Assembly (NCBI GenBank): GCA_044449065.1
Contig: JBIOHP010000011.1
Coordinates: 50,811-114,810, forward strand
Direction: 5' to 3'
DNA length: 64,000 nt
Source: JBIOHP01 sp044449065
Lineage (GTDB): Bacteria > Bacteroidota > Ignavibacteria > UBA10030 > SZUA-254
The notes below the pieces were generated by a model, which did no database searches, was not told the DNA's origin, and saw only the letters and a list, made by a program, of their open reading frames with translations. Position numbers and translations under genes: made by a program. Below, piece by piece: positions 1-9,434 of the stretch (position 1 is the first letter of the stretch; every line of letters begins with the position of its first letter).

Positions 1-317
1 GCTCCGACCTCGATAAGTCAACGCAGGATCAGTTAACGCGCGGCTCACGCCTCGTCGAGCTCTTGAAGCAGGGCCAGTTTGCGCCCATGCCGGTTGAGAA
101 ACAGGTTGCCAGCATTTTCGTCGGCACGAACGGCTATCTCGATGCCATTCCGCTTCATCAAGTCCAGCGGTTTGAGCGTGAATTCCTGGAGATGATGGAT
201 CTGAAACATGCCGACGTGTTAAATGAGATCGCCGAAAAGAAAGATCTTGGCGAGCAGCTGACGCAAAAGCTGCATACCATCATTAAAGAGTTCGTCGCAT
301 CATTTAAAGTTTCCTGA
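1..317 (+). CDS. atpA: ATP synthase F1 subunit alpha, C-terminal end (partial)
   Basis: About the last 104 codons of the F1 alpha subunit, reading in frame from base 3 to the TGA at 315-317; the 5' part lies outside the window. The visible residues (GSRLVELLKQGQF, PVEKQVASIFVGTNGYLD, then a helical tail) are the C-terminal helical domain that follows the nucleotide-binding domain in every F-type alpha subunit. In the complex alpha alternates with beta in the cytoplasmic F1 head. The gene ends two bases before atpG, the usual order of an atp operon, so the two are surely co-transcribed. A TTG at 63 is internal, not a real start. Confidence 0.93.
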   Translation, partial: SDLDKSTQDQLTRGSRLVELLKQGQFAPMPVEKQVASIFVGTNGYLDAIPLHQVQRFEREFLEMMDLKHADVLNEIAEKKDLGEQLTQKLHTIIKEFVASFKVS

Positions 318-319
318 GC

Positions 320-1219
320 ATGGCGACTCTTCGCGATATACGCAGGCGGATTTCGGGCGTCAAGAGCACGCAGAAAATCACCAAGGCGATGAAAATGGTC
401 GCAGCTGCCAAACTGCGCCGCGCGCAGGAAGCGATGCTTTCCGCACGACCGTACTCGCGGAAGATGAAAGAGCTCCTTCAGCAGCTTTCCACAACCGTCG
501 ACGTCTCGAAGTATCCGCTGTTTGAACAACGATCCGTAAGTAAAGCGGCAGTCATTGTGGTGACAGCCGACCGCGGCTTGTGTGGCGCGTTCAATTCCAA
601 TATCATTAAAACTGCGGTCAGCCATGTTAAATCGGAATTTCCCGACCTCTTCACGAGGGGAGATGTGAAGCTTATTGTGGTCGGAAAAAAAGCTTCCGAT
701 TATTTTGGAAAACGCGATTATAGCGTCGCAAAAAGCCATGTCGGAATATTTTCAGGTTTGCAGTTTGCCACCGCGCGCAATATCATGAGCGATGCTATAA
801 ACGGGTTTCTTGAGAAACGGTATGACCGCGTTGACGTTGTCTTCAATGAATTTAAATCGTTAGGACAGCAGCGCGTCAGGATAGAACAGTTGCTGCCCAT
901 TGCAACTCAATCGGATTCGCAGGGAAACGCTCCGGCAAAACAGCCGGCGCCCGTCGATTACATTTACGAACCATCGAGCGATGCTATCATCACTTCGTTA
1001 GTTCCGAAACACCTTGATTTTCAAATGTGGCGCATTTTGCTGGAGTCCAACGCTTCCGAACAGGGCGCGCGCATGACTGCTATGGAGAACGCCACTACCA
1101 ATGCTACCGATTTGATCCGCACGCTGCAGCTTTCCTACAATAAAGCGCGGCAATCGTCGATCACAAAAGAGCTCCTCGAAATCGTCGCCGGAGCCGAAGC
1201 CCTCAAGAAAGCGGGTTAA
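320..1219 (+). CDS. atpG: ATP synthase F1 subunit gamma
   Basis: Central rotor shaft of F1F0 ATP synthase, linking proton flow through F0 to catalysis in the alpha/beta head. The protein is 299 residues, slightly longer than the usual 285-290. The N-terminal helix (RRRISGVKSTQKITKAM) and the C-terminal helix (NATDLIRTLQLSYNKAR, then ITKELLEIVAGAEAL) are the conserved coiled-coil pair of the family. The middle contains TADRGLCGAFN, also conserved. A Gln/Ala/Pro-rich stretch near residues 195-210 probably accounts for the extra length. ATG is two bases after the atpA stop. No atpB or atpE follows; transcription probably ends at the palindrome at 1324-1351. Confidence 0.97.
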   Translation: MATLRDIRRRISGVKSTQKITKAMKMVAAAKLRRAQEAMLSARPYSRKMKELLQQLSTTVDVSKYPLFEQRSVSKAAVIVVTADRGLCGAFNSNIIKTAVSHVKSEFPDLFTRGDVKLIVVGKKASDYFGKRDYSVAKSHVGIFSGLQFATARNIMSDAINGFLEKRYDRVDVVFNEFKSLGQQRVRIEQLLPIATQSDSQGNAPAKQPAPVDYIYEPSSDAIITSLVPKHLDFQMWRILLESNASEQGARMTAMENATTNATDLIRTLQLSYNKARQSSITKELLEIVAGAEALKKAG

Positions 1220-1323
1220 TTCGCCGGAGATTTGTAAGCGATACACCAATTAAAATAACTGGTACAAAGCTGTCAATGAGTTTGCCAGTTGCAGATAGAA
1301 TGCTGGATGAGAATAGACCGGAC

Positions 1324-1351
1324 GTAGGGGCGTTCAATTGAACGCCCCTAC
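1324..1351. repeat. 28-bp perfect palindrome between convergent genes
   Basis: The 14-base arm GTAGGGGCGTTCAA is followed directly by its exact reverse complement, centred at 1337/1338. It lies between the ends of atpG (plus) and the methyltransferase gene (minus), so it could stop transcription from both sides, although the following T-runs are short. A GC-rich palindrome of this form in an intergenic position also resembles dispersed REP-type elements; no second copy is seen in the window. Confidence 0.8.
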
Positions 1352-1369
1352 ATTTCTATATGCAGCTTG

Positions 1370-4300
1370 TTATTCCTTCCACTTCCTCTTACAGTACTCC
1401 ACCGCCTCTTTCATTGACAATGGGTTTGTGGCGTTGCCGGTGCGGACAAAGAACTGTTCCCCCTTTTCATCTTTAACATAAATGGCGCGGGGAGAGGGGT
1501 TTATGATAACCTTACAAATCTCTTTGCCGTCAATAGCGTGAAAAGTCGTTTTGATGCAGGGACTTATATCTTTGCCGTATGTATTGAGAAGGAGAGTGGT
1601 GAGAAAGACTTCGAAACCATCTTTATCTTGATGTTTGCCGAGCGTTTTATAATCGAGACCAAGACCAACAATATTGCCGCTGTCTTCAACACCGATGAGG
1701 AGCGTGCCCCCTTCCGCGTTCAGAAAACCGGCAACAGTTTTTACCACAATCTGTTCCATCGCCCTGTTAAGTTTGTTTTCCCTCATATCCCAGCGGAGCG
1801 ATGACTTAAACTCTGCTGTTGCGCTTTCACCCGTTGCGATGAAGAGTTTAAGCTCTTCCTCATCCGTTTTGGGAGCGAGGTCTTTATACGCCTGCAAGGC
1901 GGCGTCTTTCACCGGTTGCGGAACAATTGGAAATGTGGTAAGGATATACGCAAACTCTTCCTCTGTGAAGCCGTAAAGATGAGCTACAATACCATCAAGC
2001 TCAGCCCGGAGCTTTGCCCTGCCCGTTTCATCCGTGACTCCGTTTTTGTGGCTGCCTAAACCGATCTCTTTAGCCAACTCATCAAACTCTTGCGTTGTGC
2101 AGATGAGTTTCCCGGCTCGCTCAACAATTTCTCGAAAATACTTATCACTTGTCGCAAGATGAGGAACAGGGAGTTGGTAAAGAAAAAACAAGTTCAGGTT
2201 TGTTGTCATTCTCGATCGGAGAATGTAGTCCGCAACATAACTATTCAAGATGGTTACGATGACCAAAAGTTCTTTACTTGAATGTCTAAGTTCTGAATGC
2301 CTGGCAATGTCATGAATGAATGGAAAATTTACCGTCAAAGAATTACCAGCTAAACAATTCCTTGGCAAAATGGTCGAAATTAAGGTTCTCTCATTAGTAT
2401 TTGAGGCAATTTTCCGTATTCCAATCCGATAAACTTCGTAGTCGTTAATCATAGTTCTCGGTGGTTTGTCGATGCCTTCAATTCTTTTGATTTTTTTCTC
2501 TAAGAACTCCTCGCGCAATGATGGTTCAACTACCCAATACCTTGGATTAGAATATCTATGATCGAAATGCCAGATCATTCCTCCTTCAAAGACAGGGTAC
2601 CCCGTTGACTTCGTCATAAAATGCTTGGCAGATCGTGTCATATTTAATTCTTCACCATACAATTCCAACCCCCATCCGTTATCAGAATCTGAAAGCGGCG
2701 GGTTATTCAATAACTTAGCTGCAATATTGACATCACTTGTCGATTTGAATTCCGGGATTGAAAGCGAGTCCGGCGAGAGTTTTCGCACGAGGTCAACGTT
2801 GATCCGGATACTTTCATTGTTCGGGAATTGGTCAAGTTCTTCAACATCATGTCGCATGAATGCAGCCGGAAAAGCTGTAGTGGTAGAACCTTTCTCGAAC
2901 GTTAATACAACAAATTTAAAACTGCGATGAACTCCTTCAAAGATAGCCTTGCTATTCTCGAAACAGAAAAGACCTGTGATATTTGTTTTGCCGAAGAGCA
3001 TTTCACGAAGCTGTTTAGTTCCAAGATCGGTATAAATGCCGCTGGGAATAACAATGCCACAATCTCCACCAGGTCGCAAGAGATTATAGCATTGTTCTAT
3101 AAATAGACAATACAGATTGGGTTTATTACCTACTGTATTTCCATTTACAATTGAAAGCTGACTACTAAACTGCGAGGATTTCTTGAAATACCCCAACTGA
3201 TGAGGAAACCGACTTGCATATTCTAACCAGTCTCTTCCAATGTCAGGATCATTTAACAAGTTCTCTCTTTGTGTTTCCCATTCCTCAATTCTTAACTTTT
3301 TCTTTTGAATCGTTGGAGCGAATTGTTGGAAGAATTCCTTCTCATTGGTCTGAAAGACCTCCCACGGCGGATTGGTAATGATCGCGTCAAAACCGCCGTT
3401 TTTGTGAATGATCTCGTCGAACTCGAAGCCCCAATGGAACGGGTGAAGATCGGTGATGTCCTTTATGACGAGTCCTCTTCTTTGAATTTTCCCTTCCTTG
3501 TTTTTCTTCTCATCCCAAGTCGCTTGTTCGTACTTTATGCCCAGAATATGAAATTGATCCAATAGCAAGGTATGAAGCGCCTCATTGACTTGATCATCTT
3601 CCTTGCTAATGTTATCACGCATCACGTGTAGATCCTCGGCAAGACCCGATGCATCGCGATAGTTCTTAACGAGAATATTTCTTTTACGAAGCGCTTCGGT
3701 GTAAGTATTGTAGTAGCTCTGCGTTCCAATATCGGAAGATTCTTCAAACAATTCCCTTTCGACTTTCCTGAGACCAATAAGGGAGTTTCCCGTCATTAAG
3801 TTAAAATCAATGTTCGGTAGCGGTTCAAGCTCATCCACATTTTTTGCCGCGGCGACGAGAGCAAGGAAGAGGCGTAATTTGGCAATTTCAATCGCCTCTT
3901 CCATGATATCGACGCCGTACAAATTGTTTGTGATGATGCTCTTCTTGATAAAATATGCCTTGGAGGGATGATCCTTTTCGATTTTTCGCAATTCGGTTGT
4001 CAGATATGCGTCATTGAGAAATGTAATTTTACCGATGATGGCGGAATAAATATTAATCAACGATTTCATTGCCGCGACGAGAAAAGCCCCGGATCCGCAG
4101 GCAGGATCGAGCAGGCTCAAACCCGGAAGGACATCCTTTAAGAGATATTTACAGAGGGGGGCATTCATCTCCAGGAGCATTTCGGAAAGCGATGTGAACT
4201 CCTTCTTGACTCCGGCTACCTTCTGGGCATTCACCTTGGCAAGGATCAATTTGGAAATAGTCCGCTCACAAAGATACTCCGTGATTTCCGGCCGTGTATA

Positions 4301-5335
4301 ATATGCGCCAAATTCCTTCTGGTTGATGTATTTCTCAAAAATATATCCGAGAACATCGGGATTGATTTCGTCATCCTTGCCTCCGGGGGTATCGTTCAAA
4401 TTCCATGAATAGCGGTGGAAAAGCGAAAATAGATTATCGAACGCCTTATCGGGGACGTCAATATCGGGGAAATCTTCTTCAATCGGATGGAGGATGAACA
4501 ACCCGCCATTGAGATATTTTATTTTGCCAAGGAGGTTTTTTACGTTTGCGCTTCGTTCATTTTCTGGTTTTGCGAATCCTTCAAAGAATAGAATCTTGAG
4601 AAATTTTGAATAGTATATATCTTTTCCGGTTTTCTTGCTCTGTTCGAGTTTCTGTATCAGATATTCTTTATTTCCATCATCGAGGAAAAATTTTTCCTGC
4701 AAGAAATAGATGAACATTAGCCGGTTTAAGAGTACCGATGCATACCACTTGCGTTTGCGTTCATCGGGGATTCCCCCAATAAGCTCGACAAATTCCAGCC
4801 GCAGGATATCGTATTCTTTGAAAAACTTCTTTGTGGTAGCTTCAACGTCAAGCGCCTTCTTCAGCCTGCCGGCAACTTCCAGTACCGAAATCTCGCCCTT
4901 CTCATCAAGTTCTGTAATATCGACAACCATGGAGCTTAGTTTCGTGAGAAATAGGTCGCCCGGTTGTCCCTTTAAATAGTAATGTTCTCTCGGGTATCGT
5001 TTGTTTTGTTCACGTTTTTCCCAGTACCACAAGCTTTTTGTTCTTTTCTTATTGATAAAAATTAGAAGGTTTTCGTGGTGCAGTTTAGAAGTTTGTTTGT
5101 AAAGGGCTTGGCGGATTTTAGCGGGAGGAATATCATCATCGGGAAGAAGGACTTCAAACACAATAACACCTGCAAGCTGAGCAATTTGTTTGCATTGAAA
5201 AACGCTACGATCCGCTTCAATGGAAATGATTTTCTTTTGCGTGGGCTGTGACCAGCCAAGTTCTTCAATAAAAAGCCGGTTAAAATCGAATTCCTCAAGC
5301 AGAACGCGGGTTTTTTGAATATCCAGATTTACCAT
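1370..5335 (-). CDS. Eco57I-like N6-adenine DNA methyltransferase with C-terminal AlbA_2 domain
   Basis: Predicted class II adenine methyltransferase, about 1321 residues. Motif I for S-adenosylmethionine binding is LLDPACGSGAFL near residue 410 and catalytic motif IV is NPPWE near residue 654, the arrangement of Eco57I/PglX-type enzymes. A region of about 250 residues after the catalytic domain probably recognises DNA. The last 150 residues form an AlbA_2 (Schlafen-like, COG2865-type) domain starting at ATAEFKSSLRW and including EGGTLLIGVED. No nuclease motif is visible in this chain. The start at 5335 is preferred over an ATG at 5368 because AGGA sits six bases upstream and the overlap with the helicase gene disappears. 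It lies eight bases downstream of the PLD-SNF2 helicase gene, so the two form one operon and probably one defence system. The AlbA_2 fusion is unusual for this type of enzyme. Confidence 0.88.
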   Translation of the reverse strand: MVNLDIQKTRVLLEEFDFNRLFIEELGWSQPTQKKIISIEADRSVFQCKQIAQLAGVIVFEVLLPDDDIPPAKIRQALYKQTSKLHHENLLIFINKKRTKSLWYWEKREQNKRYPREHYYLKGQPGDLFLTKLSSMVVDITELDEKGEISVLEVAGRLKKALDVEATTKKFFKEYDILRLEFVELIGGIPDERKRKWYASVLLNRLMFIYFLQEKFFLDDGNKEYLIQKLEQSKKTGKDIYYSKFLKILFFEGFAKPENERSANVKNLLGKIKYLNGGLFILHPIEEDFPDIDVPDKAFDNLFSLFHRYSWNLNDTPGGKDDEINPDVLGYIFEKYINQKEFGAYYTRPEITEYLCERTISKLILAKVNAQKVAGVKKEFTSLSEMLLEMNAPLCKYLLKDVLPGLSLLDPACGSGAFLVAAMKSLINIYSAIIGKITFLNDAYLTTELRKIEKDHPSKAYFIKKSIITNNLYGVDIMEEAIEIAKLRLFLALVAAAKNVDELEPLPNIDFNLMTGNSLIGLRKVERELFEESSDIGTQSYYNTYTEALRKRNILVKNYRDASGLAEDLHVMRDNISKEDDQVNEALHTLLLDQFHILGIKYEQATWDEKKNKEGKIQRRGLVIKDITDLHPFHWGFEFDEIIHKNGGFDAIITNPPWEVFQTNEKEFFQQFAPTIQKKKLRIEEWETQRENLLNDPDIGRDWLEYASRFPHQLGYFKKSSQFSSQLSIVNGNTVGNKPNLYCLFIEQCYNLLRPGGDCGIVIPSGIYTDLGTKQLREMLFGKTNITGLFCFENSKAIFEGVHRSFKFVVLTFEKGSTTTAFPAAFMRHDVEELDQFPNNESIRINVDLVRKLSPDSLSIPEFKSTSDVNIAAKLLNNPPLSDSDNGWGLELYGEELNMTRSAKHFMTKSTGYPVFEGGMIWHFDHRYSNPRYWVVEPSLREEFLEKKIKRIEGIDKPPRTMINDYEVYRIGIRKIASNTNERTLISTILPRNCLAGNSLTVNFPFIHDIARHSELRHSSKELLVIVTILNSYVADYILRSRMTTNLNLFFLYQLPVPHLATSDKYFREIVERAGKLICTTQEFDELAKEIGLGSHKNGVTDETGRAKLRAELDGIVAHLYGFTEEEFAYILTTFPIVPQPVKDAALQAYKDLAPKTDEEELKLFIATGESATAEFKSSLRWDMRENKLNRAMEQIVVKTVAGFLNAEGGTLLIGVEDSGNIVGLGLDYKTLGKHQDKDGFEVFLTTLLLNTYGKDISPCIKTTFHAIDGKEICKVIINPSPRAIYVKDEKGEQFFVRTGNATNPLSMKEAVEYCKRKWKE

Positions 5336-5343
5336 ACGGTATC

Positions 5344-8300
5344 CTATTTCCGAAGTCCCATGGAACAAATGATCTCTGGTTCGTTGAAATCCTTTTCCTC
5401 AGATCTCATGCTTAATCTATCCTCGTTATGCAGGCTGAGCACAAGTTTTGCTAAATCGGGATCTGAAATCCCAAACTTCAACTGCCGGTTAAGGATATCG
5501 GTTGCGTTTTGCCTCAGAGGGTAACGGTAAAGATTGTCGACCGCCTTTTGCAATTCGTGCGTATCGAACAACGTTCCCTCGATGGAGGCAAGATATGCCT
5601 TCAGCCGCTCGAATGTTTTGTATTTAGCTCCGGTCGGCCTGCCGAGCGTGCCGCCAGCCGCCCGTTCTTCCTCAGCAGTAAGTTCGACAGCTTTTCGGAT
5701 AAGATCGAAATGATACGGAGCTCTCGCCAGTGCCGGAGTCGTCGGTTTGCACTCTGCCGCTTTTAAGATATCCAATTGCGAATCAGAATAGAGATTCTTT
5801 TCTTTATCGATCCACGAGAGAGCATTATTTCCCCCTGCCGTTTTCAGATATACCAATGCGCCCTCCGGCTGATTGTGTGGGAGTTCATGCCTTTTTGTCG
5901 AATGAACCACAGATGGAAGATCGGGGATTATTTTTTCCAAGGTAGAATCTTTTTCAATTGCATTCTTCCAAATTTGGAACGCATAGGATGCAAGATCGAC
6001 CTCGTCATCCGCCTCGCCGTCGAGGATGCCGGATTTTTCCGTGAACAGATCGCGAAGAGATTGATCGTTCCGGTCATCTTCGAAGAACGACTCATCGGTA
6101 CCGACAATTTCCGCGTTCTCCTGCAGCCGCTGGCGAACCCTGGCGCGTAATCTGATGATCCGTTCAACTCCTTCAGCCGGCAAGAATGAATAGCAATGGA
6201 TGGTATCGGATTGTTGACCGATACGGTCTACACGACCCGCTCGCTGTACCAAACGAATGATTGCCCATGGTAAATCGTAATTAACAACAATAGCTCCATC
6301 CTGAAGGTTTTGTCCCTCGCTTAATACGTCGGTGGCAATGAGAACCCGCAATTCATCCTCCGGTTTTATGATCCCCCTTTTCTCATTACTAACCGGACTA
6401 AACCTCCATGCAACCAGCGTTGGATCAGAACTATCTCCGGTAACGCCTTGTAAAGCTTCAATTTTGAGGCTTTTCAATTGAATTTCAAGATATTTTACCG
6501 TATCGGCAAACTGGGTGAAGACGAGAACTTTATCGTCCTTATGTTTTTTTCCAATGAGAGCTTTGAGTTCAGCCAGCTTTTTGTCTTCATCGGCTTTCCA
6601 CTCGCCAGTTGAACGCAGAATTGAACTGAGTGCGATTGAATCTTTCTTCAAATCCTCTGCTAACCGGTTGATGAATAAATCACTCTTAAGCCATTTGAAA
6701 CGCGTTTTATAGATCGTTTCATATTCGTGATATATATCTGCCGCCTTCTTTTGTAATTCTTCCTCGGTTAATAATCCGGTAATGGATTCTTTTTCTTCAC
6801 CATCATCGTTATCTTCAAACATGGACGCGGTGCTCTCTTCCACGTCCTTATCCGAATATCGCGAATCCAATAATCCCGCATCTTGCGTTCCAACAGGAAT
6901 CGGTTTGTTATTTTCTATTGCGTGAATAAAAATATAATTCCGAAGAATGTGCCGCTCTATTGATAAGAGAAAGGAATAACCGCTGCTCTCAAGCCGTTTA
7001 AAAAGATTTGTACGGCAAAATCCCATAAGCCGTTTACCAGCCCTTGAGAGTCCATCGAGAGTTTTCGCTTCTTCCTGGGTCGGCGGACGATCCGCGGTTG
7101 GTTTAATATAATTTCCCAAACCGTAACGAGGCACGCTGAGGCTATTTATTTTCAGCACCACATCATCTGCATAGAGTTTTGCATACTGGTCCTTTGGATT
7201 TTTATCTTCAATTTTGAATTTTACCGTTTGGGGCAATCTGGCTGGAAAATACTGCCGCTTCCCGCTGGGAAACTCAAGATACTTTCTTCGATGTTCCTGG
7301 TCAACTTTCGCGTAATTATCGAGGATATAGCCGCGGGTTCTCCGTACCATGAAAAGACGCATCAATTCACGCCAATCCTCCAGATATTCACTCCGTTCAA
7401 ATGCAGGGAGGGATCGAACGAAGGGAGTATATTTCGCATAAAAACCTGATTCGATGCCGTTAAAATTCCTTTTAATAAGCTGTTCGGGCCGTATACCCAA
7501 ATCTCTGTCATTCGGAACAAAGAGCTTGAGCTGATTCGCAAGATCGAAATACGTTTTATTGTAAGGCGTTGCCGAGAGAAGGATACATTTACAACCCAAC
7601 AAATGTATATAATCTCGGATTACTGCATAGCGTTTCGATTCTGAGTTCCTGAGGTTGTGACTCTCATCGATTAACACAATCCGAAATCGACCCGGAATAT
7701 TATTAATTTCTTTTTGTACCAAACTCATGGAGAGTACTCGAGCTCTGAGTCCATACTCATCGACGTGCGACTGCCACATCCTGGTTAAGTTCTTAGGGCA
7801 AATGATGAGTGTGCTCCAGCCGTGGCGTTCTTCGAGAACGCAGGCGAGCGCTGTAGCCATTAACGTTTTTCCAAGACCGACGACATCTCCGATAAGAACA
7901 CCATCCCGTTTTGTTACGTGATGTGCGGCAATTTTCACCGCTACGGTTTGAAAATCGAATAGCTTCCCCTGGAAGATCTTCGGGAGCCTGAACTCTGATT
8001 GCCCCGCAATAGCTTCCTGAGCCAGATGGTATGCCATTTTCACGTAGATGTGATACGGTGGAATTAGCTCCTCGCGGGCCCAGCTTTCTTCAATAATGGA
8101 AGCGAGTTCTTCCGAAATATCAATGCACCAACGATCATTCCACCGTTCTTCGAACCACCGCGCAAGTTTTTCAGTGGCATCATGATCGAGAACGTCAATA
8201 TTTAATTCGCCCTGCCGAGAAAGACCTGCCATGGTGAGATTGCTACTACCGAGATATCCGGTAATGGGATTATTGGGATCCTGGCGGAATAGAAGATAGA

Positions 8301-8724
8301 GTTTCGCGTGTAACTGGTATCGTAAAAAAAGCTTGACGACAACTTTCTTTGTTCTGATCTGCTTTGCCAACCTGCGCAGACCTGCTTCATCTTCATTTGT
8401 TGGGGATCCGTATGTGAGTTGCTCCCTAAACTCCTCTGCCAACCTGCGTTTTAAACGAATAACGGTTTGGTTGTCAATATTCTGACCGTTCTCCAATAGG
8501 CTTAATGCTTCTCTTAGTTCGTCCTGCGGAAGTTTCTGCATCCCCACCAGTAACCGGCAACATTTGCCATCACCGCCACCCCATTGTTCGATGTAGGAAT
8601 CAATCTGTTTCCATCCGCGCAGATTGAAAAAACCGACACAAAAATCCGATCGGTTAGATACCTTAATGGTATCAATAAGCGCTGGAAGAAGAGATTGATC
8701 GATATTATCGAAGATGCGGGGCAT
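5344..8724 (-). CDS. PLD-domain SNF2-family helicase of a restriction-like system
   Basis: A 1126-residue protein. Residues 1-220 form a phospholipase D-like domain: HAKLYLL near 139, then LGSSNLT about 20 residues later, matching the H-x-K and G-S-x-N parts of the PLD nuclease signature; the usual Asp of HKD is not at its normal spacing. A SNF2-type helicase core follows, with Walker A GDVVGLGKT near 278, DESH near 350, and the C-terminal lobe with GRVDRIGQ near 828. By family knowledge such proteins translocate on double-stranded DNA; the PLD domain would be the nuclease. It is the first gene of the operon with the methyltransferase. It resembles parts of DISARM class 1 (SNF2 helicase, PLD protein, adenine methylase), but no drmA or drmB is present. 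Exact specificity is unknown. Confidence 0.88.
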   Translation of the reverse strand: MPRIFDNIDQSLLPALIDTIKVSNRSDFCVGFFNLRGWKQIDSYIEQWGGGDGKCCRLLVGMQKLPQDELREALSLLENGQNIDNQTVIRLKRRLAEEFREQLTYGSPTNEDEAGLRRLAKQIRTKKVVVKLFLRYQLHAKLYLLFRQDPNNPITGYLGSSNLTMAGLSRQGELNIDVLDHDATEKLARWFEERWNDRWCIDISEELASIIEESWAREELIPPYHIYVKMAYHLAQEAIAGQSEFRLPKIFQGKLFDFQTVAVKIAAHHVTKRDGVLIGDVVGLGKTLMATALACVLEERHGWSTLIICPKNLTRMWQSHVDEYGLRARVLSMSLVQKEINNIPGRFRIVLIDESHNLRNSESKRYAVIRDYIHLLGCKCILLSATPYNKTYFDLANQLKLFVPNDRDLGIRPEQLIKRNFNGIESGFYAKYTPFVRSLPAFERSEYLEDWRELMRLFMVRRTRGYILDNYAKVDQEHRRKYLEFPSGKRQYFPARLPQTVKFKIEDKNPKDQYAKLYADDVVLKINSLSVPRYGLGNYIKPTADRPPTQEEAKTLDGLSRAGKRLMGFCRTNLFKRLESSGYSFLLSIERHILRNYIFIHAIENNKPIPVGTQDAGLLDSRYSDKDVEESTASMFEDNDDGEEKESITGLLTEEELQKKAADIYHEYETIYKTRFKWLKSDLFINRLAEDLKKDSIALSSILRSTGEWKADEDKKLAELKALIGKKHKDDKVLVFTQFADTVKYLEIQLKSLKIEALQGVTGDSSDPTLVAWRFSPVSNEKRGIIKPEDELRVLIATDVLSEGQNLQDGAIVVNYDLPWAIIRLVQRAGRVDRIGQQSDTIHCYSFLPAEGVERIIRLRARVRQRLQENAEIVGTDESFFEDDRNDQSLRDLFTEKSGILDGEADDEVDLASYAFQIWKNAIEKDSTLEKIIPDLPSVVHSTKRHELPHNQPEGALVYLKTAGGNNALSWIDKEKNLYSDSQLDILKAAECKPTTPALARAPYHFDLIRKAVELTAEEERAAGGTLGRPTGAKYKTFERLKAYLASIEGTLFDTHELQKAVDNLYRYPLRQNATDILNRQLKFGISDPDLAKLVLSLHNEDRLSMRSEEKDFNEPEIICSMGLRK

Positions 8725-9434
8725 TAAGATATAGGAAAATTTAACAATTTTTTGTTGGAAGTGTTGAAATGTTTAACTAATAATCATTTTGAATGTATTC
8801 TCTAAAAATCCTCGATGCTTGACGTAATGCAAATCGCTGTTGCAGCGGGCGTCCTTATGACGGATATAGTATATATTTTCGAAGGTTTGCTCAAACAAGG
8901 GTACGGCTCCTGCGTCTTTAGTGATAAATTCGTTCAACAATTTAACTCAAAAACGCAAGATAATCAATTTATTTCGCCCGTAATTTGGTTCATCACTTCC
9001 TTGCAAATTGAAGTAGTTCCCAAGATACTGATTACAACTTAAGACATTGGCTCAAAATAGAAGAAGCCCCGCCCTCCAACAATGGGCCTCCCTAACGCTT
9101 ATTCCCTCTCAGTTTAATTTATCAAAGCCATCTTGCGAATTTGCGTGAAGGATTTCTGCAGGTCGATTGAACAAATTATGGTCATTTTGGAGTAATTAAT
9201 TAAAAATTCTGATTAAACCAATACAACCGAGAGTGGTCTAAAATAAGCCAGACCGGATATTGAGAGTAAATGAGATTATTGGGTGCGCTCCCACTCCTTA
9301 ATCAGGTATTTTCGACTTCTCCCGGTTATACGGAGTCTTTTAAATTTCATTATTTCTGAACACTTTTAGAAAAATCTGATGTAATAATTGGTTACGACCT
9401 AATAATAATTCAATAAATACCGGAGCTATAGGTC
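8725..9434. other. 710-bp AT-rich gap upstream of two divergent genes
   Basis: Lies between the starts of the helicase gene (minus) and the RelA/SpoT-like gene (plus), so it must hold both promoters. No recognisable protein, tRNA or repeat was found. The longest open frame (8815-9042) has no family features or ribosome binding site and is judged non-coding. An imperfect short hairpin (GGTCT/AGACC) occurs around 9234-9255. Confidence 0.5.

Noticed and set aside
158..739. Antisense frames within the atp, RND and other genes
   Set aside because: They mirror the codon structure of the real genes and show no features of their own.
1370..8724. Canonical DISARM system
   Set aside because: The DUF1998 helicase drmA and the drmB gene are not present on either side; only the methylase, SNF2 and PLD parts are found.
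8815..9042. Open frame of 75 codons in the gap before the RelA/SpoT-like gene
   Set aside because: No ribosome site, no recognisable motif; lies in AT-rich non-coding DNA.
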